The notes below the pieces were generated by a model, which made no database searches, was not told the DNA's origin, and was given only the letters and a program-made list of their open reading frames with translations. Positions 50,358 to 62,627 of a stretch of 64,000 nt of DNA are shown piece by piece. Position numbers and translations under genes: made by a program. Within the stretch, counting starts at the first letter, position 1, and every line of letters starts with the position of its first letter. This DNA is from Apostichopus japonicus. Taxonomy: Eukaryota; Echinodermata; Holothuroidea; Aspidochirotida; Stichopodidae. The DNA is taken from contig NC_092574.1 in NCBI RefSeq assembly GCF_037975245.1, positions 27,014,713-27,078,712 of the forward strand, read 5' to 3'.

Positions 50358-50660
50358 CTTGCGAACACGATAACTCAAAAAGTACGTCTTTGTTTAACTT
50401 CATACATGCAGTATGCAGATTCAGCTTGTTGTGTACAAGAACCATATTGAAATTGGTGAAGGTCAAATGTCATGGGTGGTCAACATTTAAGTGAATGTCT
50501 GAAAATCTTGATAACACAAGAAGTAAATCTTTCTTGAACTTCATATACTTAGTATAGATCCAGCTTGGTGAGTGCAAGAATCCTATTGAAATTGGTAGAG
50601 GTCAAAGGTCACATGAGGTCAACAGGCATCAAAATCGTTAAACCTTTTAAACATGATAAT
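50358..50660. repeat. About 120-bp repeat with AGGTCA half-sites
   Basis: Two tandem units with AACACGATAACTC / AACTTCATA / TATTGAAATTGGT and AGGTCAAA words. Related copies lie at 47960-48115, 54730-54832, 56231-56420 and 58440-58520. A perfect DR1 (AGGTCA A AGGTCA) is at 50599-50611. Confidence 0.6.
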
Positions 50661-51600
50661 TCCAAACTTAAAGCTACAATTAACCTGTGAACTCTCCAAT
50701 GCTGTGATTTGCATTTGGTGAACATAGTTTGGTGAAATTCATTTCAGTTCAGTTCTGTAAAGGGGCGCTACAGGTCTTCAACGAAACATACCTGGCATCC
50801 AGGTAAAGAAATCTACTTCAGTCTTCATATTCTATTGCTTTAAACGTGCACTTAAACCTCCCATCAGTTTTCACCCTGTGAACTTCAAGGGTTCGACAGG
50901 TTATCTAAAATGGGCACAAACTCGCTAAAGGGGTCAAATGGTGGGAAAATTGGCCATTTTCTCAAAATATTTCACAGTATATAAAAAATGTCATGTCTCA
51001 ACAATTATTAAAGGGATTTGCAAGCTCAAAATTGTTCAAATGTGGATATATTAAAAATAAGAAGTCTGTTCTTTCTGCATGCATATTGAAAGATTTTAGT
51101 TGAAAATTCTATGCTGTAAAATCCTTATGAGTGAATGACATGGTCGTTGCCCACAAGGGAATGCTACAAACCGTTTCTGGTTCTCACTTAATTCTTGGAA
51201 AAATTAAAACTCACATTAGTCAGATTGTTATGTTGAATTTTGAGCAAATTGTGTGGCAAGGAATGAAAAAGCTAACTGACTTGCTGGTTAAAATGTGTAT
51301 CAAATGTACCCTCTCGTGGAGTTTTATTTTGTAAGTAGGTATCTGAGTGTATGGCAACCTTACCATATACGTTGCCATTGGCTTTGTTTTGTATCTTTAA
51401 GAGTAAACACTGAGCTGAAGAATAGTACCTAGAAAGTCTTTGCAATTTTAGAGCATTTACACAACTTCAAAATAGCAATATTACCCCAATTATGTGTTAA
51501 CTACACTATTACGTATTGACCTCTATATAGTGTGTAATAAACGATGCCATAAGCTGCAACTCGTAAGTTTAAGCCGCAAGACTTCCAGACTGGCGATTTA
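50661..51600. other. Intergenic, nothing recognised
   Basis: AT-rich sequence with no supported frame; the frame at 51131-51334 lacks splice or domain support. Confidence 0.4.
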
Positions 51601-51604
51601 TTTC

Positions 51605-53308
51605 CGTTGTTTACAGATCAGACACTTGTTGTAACCATGGTAAAAACAGTCCTAATTTACTTAGTCGATGAATGGAGCTGAAAATAGCTCCATGGTCGAA
51701 ATAACATCGATGTTATACTTAGTCGATGTAATATCAGACACTTGTAACCCTGGTAATACAAGTCCTAATATACTAAGTCGATGTAATATCAGACACTTGT
51801 TACCCTGGTAATACAAGTCCTAATATACTAAGTCGATGTAATATCAGACACTTGTAACCCTGGTAATACAAGTCCTAATATACTAAGTCGATGTAATATC
51901 AGACACTTGTTACCCTGGTAATACAAGTCCTAATATACTAAGTCGATGTAATATCAGACACTTGTAACCCTGGTAATACAAGTCCTAATATACTAAGTCG
52001 ATGTAATATCAGACACTTGTAACCCTGGTAATACAAGTCCTAATATACTAAGTCGATGTAATATCAGACACTTGTAACCCTGGTAATACAAGTCCTAATA
52101 TACTAAGTCGATGTAATATCAGACACTTGTAACCCTGGTAATACAAGTCCTAATATACTAAGTCGATGTAATATCAGACACTTGTAACCCTGGTAATACA
52201 AGTCCTAATATACTAAGTCGATGTAATATCAGACACTTGTAACCCTGGTAATACAAGTCCTAATATACTAAGTCGATGTAATATCAGACACTTGTAACCC
52301 TGGTAATACAATACTAAGTCGATGTAATATCAGACACTTGTAACCCTGGTAATACAAGTCCTAATATACTAAGTCGATGTAATATCAGACACTTGTAACC
52401 CTGGTAATACAAGTCCTAATATACTAAGTCGATGTAATATCAGACACTTGTAACCCTGGTAATACAATACTAAGTCGATGTAATATCAGACACTTGTAAC
52501 CCTGGTAATACAAGTCCTAATATACTAAGTCGATGTAATATCAGACACTTGTAACCCTGGTAATACAAGTCCTAATATACTAAGTCGATGTAATATCAGA
52601 CACTTGTTACCCTGGTAATACAAGTCCTAATATACTAAGTCGATGTAATATCAGACACTTGTAACCCTGGTAATACAAGTCCTAATATACTAAGTCGATG
52701 TAATATCAGACACTTGTAACCCTGGTAATACAAGTCCTAATATACTAAGTCGATGTAATATCAGACACTTGTTACCCTGGTAATACAAGTCCTAATATAC
52801 TAAGTCGATGTAATATCAGACACTTGTAACCCTGGTAATACAAGTCCTAATATACTAAGTCGATGTAATATCAGACACTTGTAACCCTGGTAATACAAGT
52901 CCTAATATACTAAGTCGATGTAATATCAGACACTTGTAACCCTGGTAATACAAGTCCTAATATACTAAGTCGATGTAATATCAGACACTTGTAACCCTGG
53001 TAATACAAGTCCTAATATACTAAGTCGATGTAATATCAGACACTTGTTACCCTGGTAATACAAGTCCTAATATACTAAGTCGATGTAATATCAGACACTT
53101 GTAACCCTGGTAATACAAGTCCTAATATACTAAGTCGATGTAATATCAGACACTTGTAACCCTGGTAATACAAGTCCTAATATACTAAGTCGATGTAATA
53201 TCAGACACTTGTAACCCTGGTAATACAAGTCCTAATATACTAAGTCGATGTAATATCAGACACTTGTAACCCTGGTAATACAAGTCCTAATATACTAAGT
53301 CGATATTG
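51605..53308. repeat. 55-bp satellite, about 30 copies
   Basis: Unit CAGACACTTGTAACCCTGG, TAATACAAGTCCTAATA, TACTAAGTCGATGTAATAT. Copies are almost identical; a TTACCC variant recurs at intervals (51801, 51909, 52609, 52767, 53046) and two units near 52308 and 52470 share the same 11-base deletion, indicating higher-order copying. The first, leftmost unit is diverged and carries a palindromic insert (about 51672-51693). Confidence 0.97.
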
Positions 53309-54832
53309 ATCCTACCGTCGTCGTTGTCATTTCATATACCTCTGCAATATGCCAGGGAATGGGTAGCTCACGCTTTATCTTAACGGATCGTTACCGTGAC
53401 ACAGCGTGACTGGATCTTTGCTTCGATGGGGTAACATTATGATGAATATACATACCAAGACCTGTTCCTTACGTTAGATATCAACAAGCGGTGTAACTAG
53501 GCCGGTGCGGCCCAGGGAGCCCGGACCGTTCTTATCATGAAGCTTCTTATAGTGAAGTATCTATTGTGCACAAGTACATTCCTTTTGTCTTGTTACTTTG
53601 TAAAATGTCTGATTCATTTACAATGTTGCAGATACACCACAACTGTAACAAATTGAGCCCTAACTTATGCATTGACCCAATACATAAACTGAAACATCAT
53701 TTTCTAAAAGGTCATTCATATGTCATATGCTCCCTTGAACATTAATTACCAAGGCAACCCAGTTGGACAGTTTTTCGCTTCCAGAGCACTCGTATTGCCA
53801 GTACGAGCAGTATGAATATCATGTTTCTAAGACAGATCAAGGTTAGGAACTGTTCGTACTGACAATACCAGTGCTTTGAGAGCATGATATTGGAGTACAG
53901 TTTAGAACGGTATTAGCATTAGAATCATGCAGATAAAGATTAGGAACTGTCGATACTGTTAGTACGAGTGCTTTGAAGCATGATTTTGGAGTACAGTTTA
54001 GAGAGGTATTAGCATTAGGAAATGATCCTAACTGGCAGATTAAAGATGAATATTCATTACCTGGGATTTTCCATTGCTCACCAGGCTCCTTTTTGATCTT
54101 ATATGTGACCGCTACAGCACCGATGTTGATGGAATGATTATTTACGAGAAAAGTTAGGTTCGGGTTATCCATTTAGTCGTTTTAATGAACGGCACCATCT
54201 GCTTAAACGCAGATAGTCGTTCCTAATCGCATACGCTTGGAGTAGAGTTGTCATGATCACGTGACCATATTTTATCTATGAGGAATGGAATTAAGAAGAC
54301 GAGTTTGGTGAGAAACATTTGGGTCCTCGTGTCGAGTATTATTATCTAATACCGTATACTTTTGACCACACATCACGTATTGTCTGTGGAAGCCGTGCAG
54401 CCGTACACATGACTTGTACATGTTGTGAAGTATCTGCACTTTCCATGTACATGTTTGTTCTTGCTCGGCGGGCTGTCTGAGGATCGATCCTTCATTTAAT
54501 TATTGATATATTCATTGTGACGTCATCATCTGTCAACCGCTGTCCTGAGTGAACACAATTTTATGACTTTACAGATCACGGTGCAAGAATTATTGTTCGC
54601 AATAATTTACTTGTTACCGTCTGTGTTAGCCATTCCTCATGCAACCCCCTATCTGATTTAAAATCCTACCTTTTGATTTCGATGATATCGTAACCTTTGT
54701 ATAGTCATGCAGGCGGATGAGTGTGCGTATCAAAATGTGTATGTGTGGCGCCTTGCTTGTAAACACGATATCTCAAGAAGGGAAACTTGGACTAAGCTTA
54801 TATTTAGTCGGTAGGAGGACCACATTGAGTAG
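53309..54832. other. Intergenic, no gene seen
   Basis: Contains a duplicated segment with TTAGGAACTGT.GTACTG and GAGTACAGTTTAGA words (53843-54020, two units of about 100 bases). From 54,700 the AGGTCA-type repeat begins. Confidence 0.4.
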
Positions 54833-55254
54833 AAGAAGCCCAGTGGCGTAGCCAGGATTTTTTAAGTGGGGGCGCTGGGGGGGGGGTTATCTAAGCGGAG
54901 CGCCACCATGATTTGTCGCGCAGCGTACCGAACATTTTTAGCTAAAAGGGTCTCCTAGATCGTTGGAAATGACACTTCCCAGGCCTTGTAAGCTGCTCTA
55001 AAGTTTTCTCAACATCCTTTATTTTGAGATTCCATATCTTGATATGGTCATCAAATAGTTTAGTGAAATAGAAAAAAAAAACCAGTCTGGTAAGTTACTT
55101 TGAAATATCATGACATACATCTTGTGAGTTTGACACCGGCATTGACATTTTTTCGACAAATGTGCAAATTGCGCGTGGAAAATAAGGAACGATTGACTGG
55201 GCTTTCAGGCAAGTATAACATACTGAAATGACCGAAAGATTGCGTCTGAAATAT

Positions 55255-55500
55255 TATTAGGGTGATAGACTGATTCGCCGGTAGTTCTCAGCGATAGTAT
55301 TGTCTCCTTTCTTGAAACTTTGTTTTTTTATCGGTTTTAAGAGCATCAGGGTACGTCCCAGAAGTGAAAACACGATTGAAAATGTAAGAGAGTATCGAGG
55401 CAATGCCGCGAGCAATGATGTTAGAAACCTGTATGATGTCAGCATTTTTTACCTTTTAACATCTTCTTTGGCATTCCAGTACCTGGAAACCACCTTTCTA
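55255..55500 (-). mobile_element. LINE reverse-transcriptase fragment
   Basis: On the minus strand the frames encode KPIKKQSFKKGDNTIAENYR and RRISLSP, the KKGD...NYRPISL motif of non-LTR reverse transcriptases, preceded by residues typical of the region before it. Frameshifted, without the rest of the domain. Confidence 0.7.
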
Positions 55501-55590
55501 TAAGGGTATAGTAAAGCTCACTAGCTTGTTTGATCAGTTAATGCGCACTGGTTACATGATCCTGATTGGCTGTTTGTATTAGCATTTATT

Positions 55591-55898
55591 CAGGCGCGTA
55601 GCGAGGAATTTGCCAATGGAGGGGTGAATCTGTAGGCAAATTATCAGAGCCGTAGAATCGGCATTGGAAACTATCTAAGCGTATAGCGCCACTACGAGTT
55701 GGCGCAAAGCGTATAAGAAAATTTTGGCCGAAAATGACTCCCAGATCGCTGAAATGGCACTTCCCAGGCCTTGCAAGTTGATATAAGCATTTTCTATTTT
55801 GAAATTAAGGATATCATAAAAACGTACAAAAAAATATGCTCAAGGGGAAGTGGCGGTCACCCCTTTCGCCCCCCCCCCCCCTTGGCTATACGCGCCTG
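55591..55898. mobile_element. hAT-like element nested in 54841-56222
   Basis: Ends CAGGCGCGTAGCGAGG and CTTGGCTATACGCGCCTG are inverted. Flanks CATTTATT and TATATATT match at six of eight. The shared core at 55672-55780 fills most of it, making this the smallest core-bearing element here (308 bases). Confidence 0.7.
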
Positions 55899-56439
55899 TA
55901 TATATTAGAGCAGGAATTGTATAATTCGACGGTCGTTAACATGTGTTTTCAGTACAGTGCGACTACTGTAGATGTCTTCTCGGCCTATGCGCTATGTCAC
56001 GTCAGGTTTTTTTCAGCAACTGTAGCCTACTGCCGGTCCGCGGTCGAAGGGTCATTCATGAGTGGTCATCATGGAGATTCGAGACCATTAAGACCAATGA
56101 TATATTTTTCGCACATGTAATTTTTCTTCGACACCCAAAATCCCAGTGGGAGGACGACTGAGGGCGACAAGCTTTCATGGGGGCTGTCGCCCCCACGCCC
56201 CCCCCCCTTGGCTACGCCACTGAAGAAGCCTATTGTTTTCTGGGGACGTCAAATGTCATTTGGGGTCACCAGGGGTCAAATTGTGAAAACTTTGTAAACA
56301 CGATATCTCAAGAAGGGAATTTTCGACCATCTCATATTTAGTATACGGTTGTGAACGTTAAATACAAGACGCCTGTAGTTTTTGTGAAAGTCAAAAGTCA
56401 TTTGGAGTCACTAAAGGCCATAATAAATTTCCCACCAGC

Positions 56440-57535
56440 GTCTTTTACTTAGGCTGAGGAGTATGGGTGTCAATGGGAATTTTCTGTCTTGGATCGAGAA
56501 GTGGCTTGGTAATAGGAAACAGAGGGTGGTAATTAAAGGGTCTGTTTTGGGTCCTTTGTTGTTTGTTGCCTATATAAATGACATTGACGGAGATATTTTG
56601 TGTACAGCTAAGAAGTTTGCTGATGACGACAAACTGTATTCTGAGGTCTCATCCAAAAGCGATGTTGAGAAATTTCAAATAGATTTGGATAAGGTTTTTA
56701 CCTGGTCTCAGGGATGGCAAATGCTTTTTAATATTGATAAATGCAAGGTGATGCATATTGGTAGTAGTAACCAAAAGTATACCTTCAATCTTAATGGTGA
56801 GGAGTTACAGGAGGTCTTTATTGAAAGAGACCTAGGTATCTACATTGACTCATCTCTGTAACCTTTTAAACATTGTCTCGAAGCTGCTAAAAGAGGTAAT
56901 AGGGTTTAAGGTATGATCAAGAGGAACTTCAGTTTTCTGAAAGAGGACATAGTACTTAGGCTTTATAAGCAGTTGGTTGGGCCTCATCTGGATTATGCTG
57001 TGCAGGCTTGGAACCCATATTTTGCTTAGGATAAGGAAGTACTCGAGAAGGTCCAGAGGAGGGCCACTACCTACTAGGATGATTAGTTCCTTGAAGGGTG
57101 TTCCTTATTATAGACGGTTACAACTGTTGAATCTCACTACACTGGAGCCTAGGAGGTTACGTGGTGACTTGATTCAGGTTTTCAAGATTGTGTATGGTTT
57201 CGACAATTTATCCTTCACTGACTTTTTCATGTTTGCTAATAATGGTTGTACCCGAGGTCATTTTCTTAATCTCCAAAAGTCACAAAGTAGGATTAATATG
57301 CGGCATAACTTTTTTCTAATATGGTTGTGAATGAGTGGAAGTTTGCCTGTGAAAGTTGTACTTACAAGTAGTGTAAATGGGTTTAAGAATGTTTTGGACA
57401 AGCACTTTAAGCATTGTAATCGGGTCTGAGTGTTAGTGTCTTCAGTTTTTGTTTTCTCTCCTATGGGGTCCTTGATAGGGACTTGAGTGTCCCTCCTGAT
57501 CCTTTTTTCTACTAAACTAAACTAAACTATAATCT
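56440..57535 (+). mobile_element. 5'-truncated CR1/jockey-type LINE
   Basis: The 132-residue frame from 56463 shows RT motifs B-D: GSVLGPLLFVAYINDI, the catalytic FADDDKLYS (FADD box), FNIDKCKVMHIGSSN and ERDLGIYIDSSL. Reading continues with shifts through FLKEDIVLRLYKQLVGPHLD, YAVQAWNP, VQRRAT, LEPRRLRGDLIQVFKIVYGF and RGHFLNL, the usual C-terminus. The 3' end at 57515-57535 has tandem CTAAA repeats, as in CR1-type LINEs. Stops show it is inactive. Confidence 0.88.
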
Positions 57536-58044
57536 ACCGTATCTCCAGCCGACCAGCCTATTGGAGAACATGTGCGTTACGTCTCATAAGAATAGGTGGC
57601 TGCTGGCAATTGGAAATTAGCGTATTGGCATCTGTAGAATAGCTGAATACCTATACACTTAAGGTGGCCAAACATCTCCTAAATTTTTTCTTAAGGCATT
57701 TCCTACATGCCATCAGTCATAATTCGCAAATTAAGGAGTTTGGAGACAAGTTTGTTGTATTGCTGCCAGGATTTTTTGCAAAGATTTTTGTTGAACGCTT
57801 ACGTTTGGTGGAAAAAGTTTAAATTTTATACTTCACAGATATATTATTTTACAATGTGCAATTACGTAGTACTATGTATCTGCCTAAGTGCCTAACCTTT
57901 TTCACAGAAAGTATCGATGTGTAGATCTGTACTTTGGAGACTTCAACAGCAATCATATAGGCCTAGTGGCGAGTGAAATTTGGCGAGTATATTTTTAGCC
58001 ACGGTCGCTAAATAGCTAGTTCTTTTAAAAATATTTGTTGAGGC
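57536..58044. other. Intergenic, nothing recognised
   Basis: No supported frame or structured repeat. Confidence 0.35.
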
Positions 58045-58052
58045 CTGAGAAG

Positions 58053-59019
58053 CAGTGGCGACGCCAAGGGGGGGGGGGGCAGGGGGGCACGTGCCCCCTG
58101 GAAAACCGAGTGCCCCCCCCATATGAGATTTGGGTTGGTAAAAAAAAAATATATATATATTTTGTTATATTCAACTCCCATCATCTGAGTTGGTTTTTCA
58201 TAAGGACAAAGAAGCACAGTAATTCGTATTTTCTTCAAATGAGCTGCGAAAAAATGAAAAAGTTTATCCTTGACCGTCGGGTATCGAAGTCGTAACCCGC
58301 GCCATCACAACTCGTGAATTGGATGCCTGTGAAATGCCGAAAATCCGGACCTGCTGTGAGAAGGAAGGGTACTGCAGTATGTTGCCTTGGTCTGAGGTTG
58401 ACACGTTAGGAGCTGACGAAATGTGAGAATGTGAGGGTCCGCAGGCACCATACTTGCCTATATTTGTGGACCCATATATTAACCCTGTTGTGTAGGGGGT
58501 GCAGAGGTCATTTGAGGTCAGATGCTTGTAGGAACAAATGGCGAATGTTCACACCTGCATACTGAGCTATACTCGATGTGTGATCAAACTTTGGATTGCA
58601 TGGTGAGATCCCTGATAGGAGCCAATAACGATGCTGGAACCTGTTACATCTTAATAGATAATGGGAGAAAACGAGAAGGACAAGAGAGGAGTCGGGGGTC
58701 ATGCACACATTAATTCAACAAATGTAGGTTCTATTGATAGGGTTAGGCATAATATCGACAGCATGTGGTTCATATCCTCTGCAAAATTCTGCGCGTTGTT
58801 TAAATCATTACTTCAAAAATAGCAATTTCTGGAGATATCTTCAGATCGAATTTAGCATCAAATGTGGCACCATTTTGCATCTAGCCCATCCTCCGTATGC
58901 ACCCCCTCCCCTTAGACCCCTCCCCCAGGACGGCGATCCGTGTCTTCCTAAGTGCCCCCCCCCATCAAATGCTGGTGCCCCCCTGTGCCCCCAGACTGAA
59001 AAGTCTGGTGACTCCACTG
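58053..59019. mobile_element. hAT-like element with perfect 8-bp TSD
   Basis: Ends CAGTGGCGACGCCAAGG and GTCTGGTGACTCCACTG; CTGAGAAG at 58045-58052 and 59020-59027. G-tract just inside the left end, C-tracts inside the right. No transposase recognised in its 967 bases. Related ends at 60661-61053. Confidence 0.87.
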
Positions 59020-59027
59020 CTGAGAAG

Positions 59028-60650
59028 AAGCCTCTTGTCTTTGGTAGAGATCAATCTGTATGCTGAATACAAGAAACGTGTCCATATCGGTTATCAGCTG
59101 CCAATGTACATATTGTTTGACATATCTCAATGCTTTTGACTGGACTACTTTGAAGTATGTTGTTCATTCTGGCTATACGCTACAGCCTATAGTGTGTCAC
59201 ATTCGTTTAAGATTATTCATGTTTCATAATCGAAACCACACTGCAGTTTTGCTGTGTGGTTCTTAACATTCTTGTGAACTACGCTCTGAATGTGTAGCCT
59301 TGAACTTTTGTCTCAACACACTGCAGATGAAATTAAGCTGTATACCGGTAGGCGATGAACTATATAGTGAAAAAGAAATAATATATAATTGAATAACATT
59401 GTGCATTCGATGTTATTTTACCGTTTTTCCAATGACATAACCGGGAACCCGGCAGGAAGCAGAGGAGTGACAGTTCATAGGTGGTTAATGTCAATATCTT
59501 GAAAACCGCCATTGCTATGCAAAACCATTAGCACTCATTGTTTCTTGAAATATAACGTATCAAGATTAAACTTCTGCCCCCCAGTATACAACATCTAGGC
59601 CTATTTATGTGGTCTGACCAGGGATCTGCGTTAGAGCATGGAGGTGAAACAGATGGTTAGAGTAGCAGCTCGAGTCCCTGGTCTGACGGTGTTGTACACG
59701 TTGAAAATAGAAAGCGCTGTTCAACAACGTTTTATTTCCAAGAATAAGTTGCCACTATCTCTAGATCGACACACATGTCATATCCTTTTATATGGCTGAA
59801 AGTGAATAGTTGCTATCTTTGGCTAAGGCCATGTGTTGTATCTGTGGGTTTTATCAACGCAGATACACAATGCTGTAGATCGCTCAACAACCTTAACCAT
59901 CGTCATACATGTAATACACCCCCCCCTACCAAGGGACCCATGATGCCAACTTGACGTAGCTTCATCATGATCATACGGTTATACTGTCTTGCATAATAGG
60001 GTTGAGAGTGGATGAAGTTGTTTTGGTTTTCGTGTCCAGGCTCTCTATGATTTGGACACCCTCGATCATGAGCTTAAAAGAAAAGCTAGATAGACCAAAC
60101 AGCTAGATAGACCTACTGCTAGATAGGCCAACTGCTAGATAGGCCTACTGCTAGGAAGGGTATTAGGCATACTGTTAGATATGCCAATAGGCATACTGTT
60201 ACATACGCCAACTGCTAGATAGGCCAGTAACTTACGATAGCATATAATAGGTAACGGAATTGGGCACATTAACACGAATCGTCAAAATGTCAGTAAATCG
60301 GAAAGAATTATCCTTATCCAGTTATCCTTACCAGCAAACGCAAAAACTGATATCAATTACATATCCAAAGATTTCAATTTGACATCAGAAAACAGTAATA
60401 CACAACAGTTTCAATGTCATATGTAAACCAAGAAACGAAAAAAAAACTTTCTTGAGATTACTTACCGGTATGGAACTTAAAATGCAAACATCACACTATT
60501 GATTAGGCTTGACAAAATAACTGAGAAATCAATTGGCTATCGCCGTTGGATTAACCATGATTTAGTGTGGTCATTATAATGTATTTACTTTCGACCACTG
60601 GCAGGTATACATGTTGTACAACAGCACTGAGAGCACGGAGCAATTATAAT
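59028..60650. other. Intergenic with one micro-insert
   Basis: No gene recognised. A short CTGCTAGATAGGCC tandem array lies at 60105-60225. Confidence 0.4.
59611..59687. repeat. 61-nt micro-insert with perfect 8-bp direct repeats
   Basis: GGTCTGAC at 59611-59618 and 59680-59687. The insert 59619-59679 starts CAGGGATCTGCGTTAGAG and ends GTTAGAGTAGCAGCTCGAGTCCCT, with CATGGAGGTG in the middle, so it carries words from both subtypes of the family. Confidence 0.8.
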
Positions 60651-60660
60651 TGCACACACA

Positions 60661-61053
60661 CAGTGGCGTCGCCAAGGGGTTGTCTGAGGGCACGCGCCCT
60701 CCCAAAAGAATCGTGCTCCCCATGCATGTGCCCCCCCCCCCCTCCTATGCGATTTGTAGTGTTCAAAAAATACTCAAACAAAAACTTTATCTGCCTCAAT
60801 TGAAAACATAAATATCGGACAGACTAAGCCCGAAAATTCTTTAAACATAGAGTTACTTCAAGTTGCAAAATATAGCACCAGATTGCATATAAGGACCCTT
60901 AATTAATAAAAAAAAATTCTCACCAGGGGACAACCCTTCCCTTTAGACTCCTCCCTAGAACGGCATTTACAAATAAACATTGTTCCTCCCTAAGTAAGTG
61001 TTGTGCCTCCCACTCCCTGTCCCCCAAGATTGAAATGTCTGGCGACTCCACTC
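60661..61053. mobile_element. hAT-like element
   Basis: Ends CAGTGGCGTCGCCAAGG and GTCTGGCGACTCCACT(C); flanks CACACACA and CACACACC match at seven of eight, though the low complexity weakens this. Shorter relative of 58053-59019. Confidence 0.65.
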
Positions 61054-61059
61054 CACACA

Positions 61060-61720
61060 CCTCTGTGACCGTCCTAAAATGATAACGGTACAATTACTGT
61101 CAGTTCCAAGGAGTGAAACACTTTTATGACAAAGGGAAACCTTGTTTGTTTTTTTCTTGATAATGTTAGGCTTGACGACGAAATATATTAAACTGATCGA
61201 TTTGCCATTAGTTATTTCAAGCCGCGTTAATCAGGTCATTCTTAACGATAACCTCGTCAGAAATTCGATTTCAATTATTCTTTAACTTATATCAAGATTA
61301 AAACTGTCAGACAAAAATTAGAAACCATGTTGAATTTCTGGCCAAATAATTCCAATTTGCATTGAGCGCCATCCACTTCATCATTCTTAGTTTTTATTTA
61401 TTTATTTATTTGTTTATTTTTGAGGAAGGGCGCTACTGTTGCCTATGTGGTTATATGACGAATCTGCTATCGATTTCTAAATGCCGCTAAATGCCTCTTC
61501 CACTGTTTTCCTCTGAAACCTTCCCTACCCCCTTCCCTTAATCCTCTCTTTGTCCCTCCGCTGTTTATCTCTTACCTCTCCTCTTCCCCTGTTGCTTTCT
61601 TCTCTCCATCCCTTGTCTACTAATCCCCTTACATCTATCTCTTTGTGTTCACCATGCTCATTAACCTGTCTGTATTCTGTGCGTGTTTTAGTCCCTTCTG
61701 TTACTGTAACTTGTCATTTA
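61060..61720. other. Intergenic, pyrimidine-rich right part
   Basis: A (TTTA)n tract at 61393-61417 and a C/T-rich stretch at 61500-61640. The GCGCCATCCACTTCATC / AGGGCGCTACTG words suggest an old retroelement tail. Confidence 0.35.
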
Positions 61721-61760
61721 GCCTCTGAAGAAGAACCTGCTAGGATCGAAACGTCAGGCC
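61721..61760 (+). ncRNA. Hammerhead-ribozyme-like motif (candidate)
   Basis: GCCT, CTGAAGA, AGAACC, TGCTA, GGATC, GAAAC, GTC, AGGC in order. CTGANGA and GAAA are the invariant hammerhead core; GCCT/AGGC could form stem I, GAACC/GGATC a stem II with one mismatch, and GTC gives a cleavage triplet. There is one extra A before stem II and the stem III would be one base pair. Minimal hammerheads of this shape are known in Penelope-like retroelements. Could equally be a conserved retroelement tail without activity. Confidence 0.3.
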
Positions 61761-61829
61761 AACTTACTTTCACACAGGAATATAAACAGAAAGACTTTGA
61801 ACAAAGAGGACATATTCAGCTGTCATTAG

Positions 61830-62213
61830 CATAGGCGTAGGAGGCGGGGGGGGGGGGGGCTGGGGGCTACAGCCCCCACCCAATTTTTTTTGTAAAAATT
61901 TGGGCAATATGCTGAGAATTTTTCGGGAACCTACGGAAAGAAAAATAATTTGCAATGTGTTTTTCAATGGTTAAACTGATATTATATTATCATTAGTATT
62001 TTAACGACTTCCCCAATAATTATAACCAATATGGAAGGGTAATAATACGGCGAATGATTATATGACATTGGCATGCGATGTTATAATCGATGCATGCGCA
62101 TATGATATGCACATTAACATGTTGAACGCGCGCGAAACGCGCGAACAATTTTGGTTAAATTTTTCGGCCAAGTCGTTACAGCCCGCAAATCAAATTGGGC
62201 TCCTACGCCTATG
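61830..62213. mobile_element. CATAGGCG-family element with perfect 8-bp TSD
   Basis: Ends CATAGGCGTAGGAGGC and GGGCTCCTACGCCTATG; GTCATTAG at 61822-61829 and 62214-62221. 384 bases, no coding capacity. The cleanest reference copy for the family also seen at 8.5, 9.1, 26.5 and 48.1 kb. Confidence 0.92.
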
Positions 62214-62221
62214 GTCATTAG

Positions 62222-62627
62222 TTATTATTTTCCCTATATAATCTCTCTTACACGTTAATAAACCGGTCGTTCTTGTTCAGAGTTCGCACTGGAGCGACAT
62301 ATCACAACTCACAGAAATGGATGAAATTTTGTGGAACATATTCATCAGAGCCAAAAGAGCTTGCGCTGATATGTGTTTATGTTAGAGGGCGATATTACTA
62401 AACTTATTTTACGTCGTCATAGTTACCCATGGACTACACTATAAACAATGAAAGTACATACAACAGTACTGTGTGGTTGAACGGCGAACGTACAGTTGAT
62501 GATGATTTAAATTGATATCGCGCATATTATAGTTCTGAAAGAGTAGCACTAGAAGTATCAAATATATCTGGATTTCTGAATAGGAGCTTGTTACGTTGCC
62601 AAATCTATCCATTAAAGTTTGAGAATA
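62222..62627. other. 5' flank of the CCDC169-like gene
   Basis: No repeat or other gene recognised; should contain promoter and 5' untranslated region. Confidence 0.35.

Larger units (their letters stand above)
54841..56222. mobile_element. hAT-like composite element with perfect 8-bp TSD
   Basis: Ends CAGTGGCGTAGCCAGG and CCTTGGCTACGCCACTG; AAGAAGCC at 54833-54840 and 56223-56230. It is inserted in the AGGTCA-type repeat, which continues on both sides. Core copy at 54888-54990. It carries a LINE fragment and a second hAT-like element. Confidence 0.88.

Noticed and set aside
51605..53308. Regular repeat array considered as a CRISPR-like structure
   Set aside because: Units are contiguous tandem copies with no unique spacers, in a eukaryotic genome; it is a satellite.
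55257..55445. Separate small protein gene on the minus strand
   Set aside because: Its KKGDNTIAENYR segment identifies it as a non-LTR reverse-transcriptase fragment.
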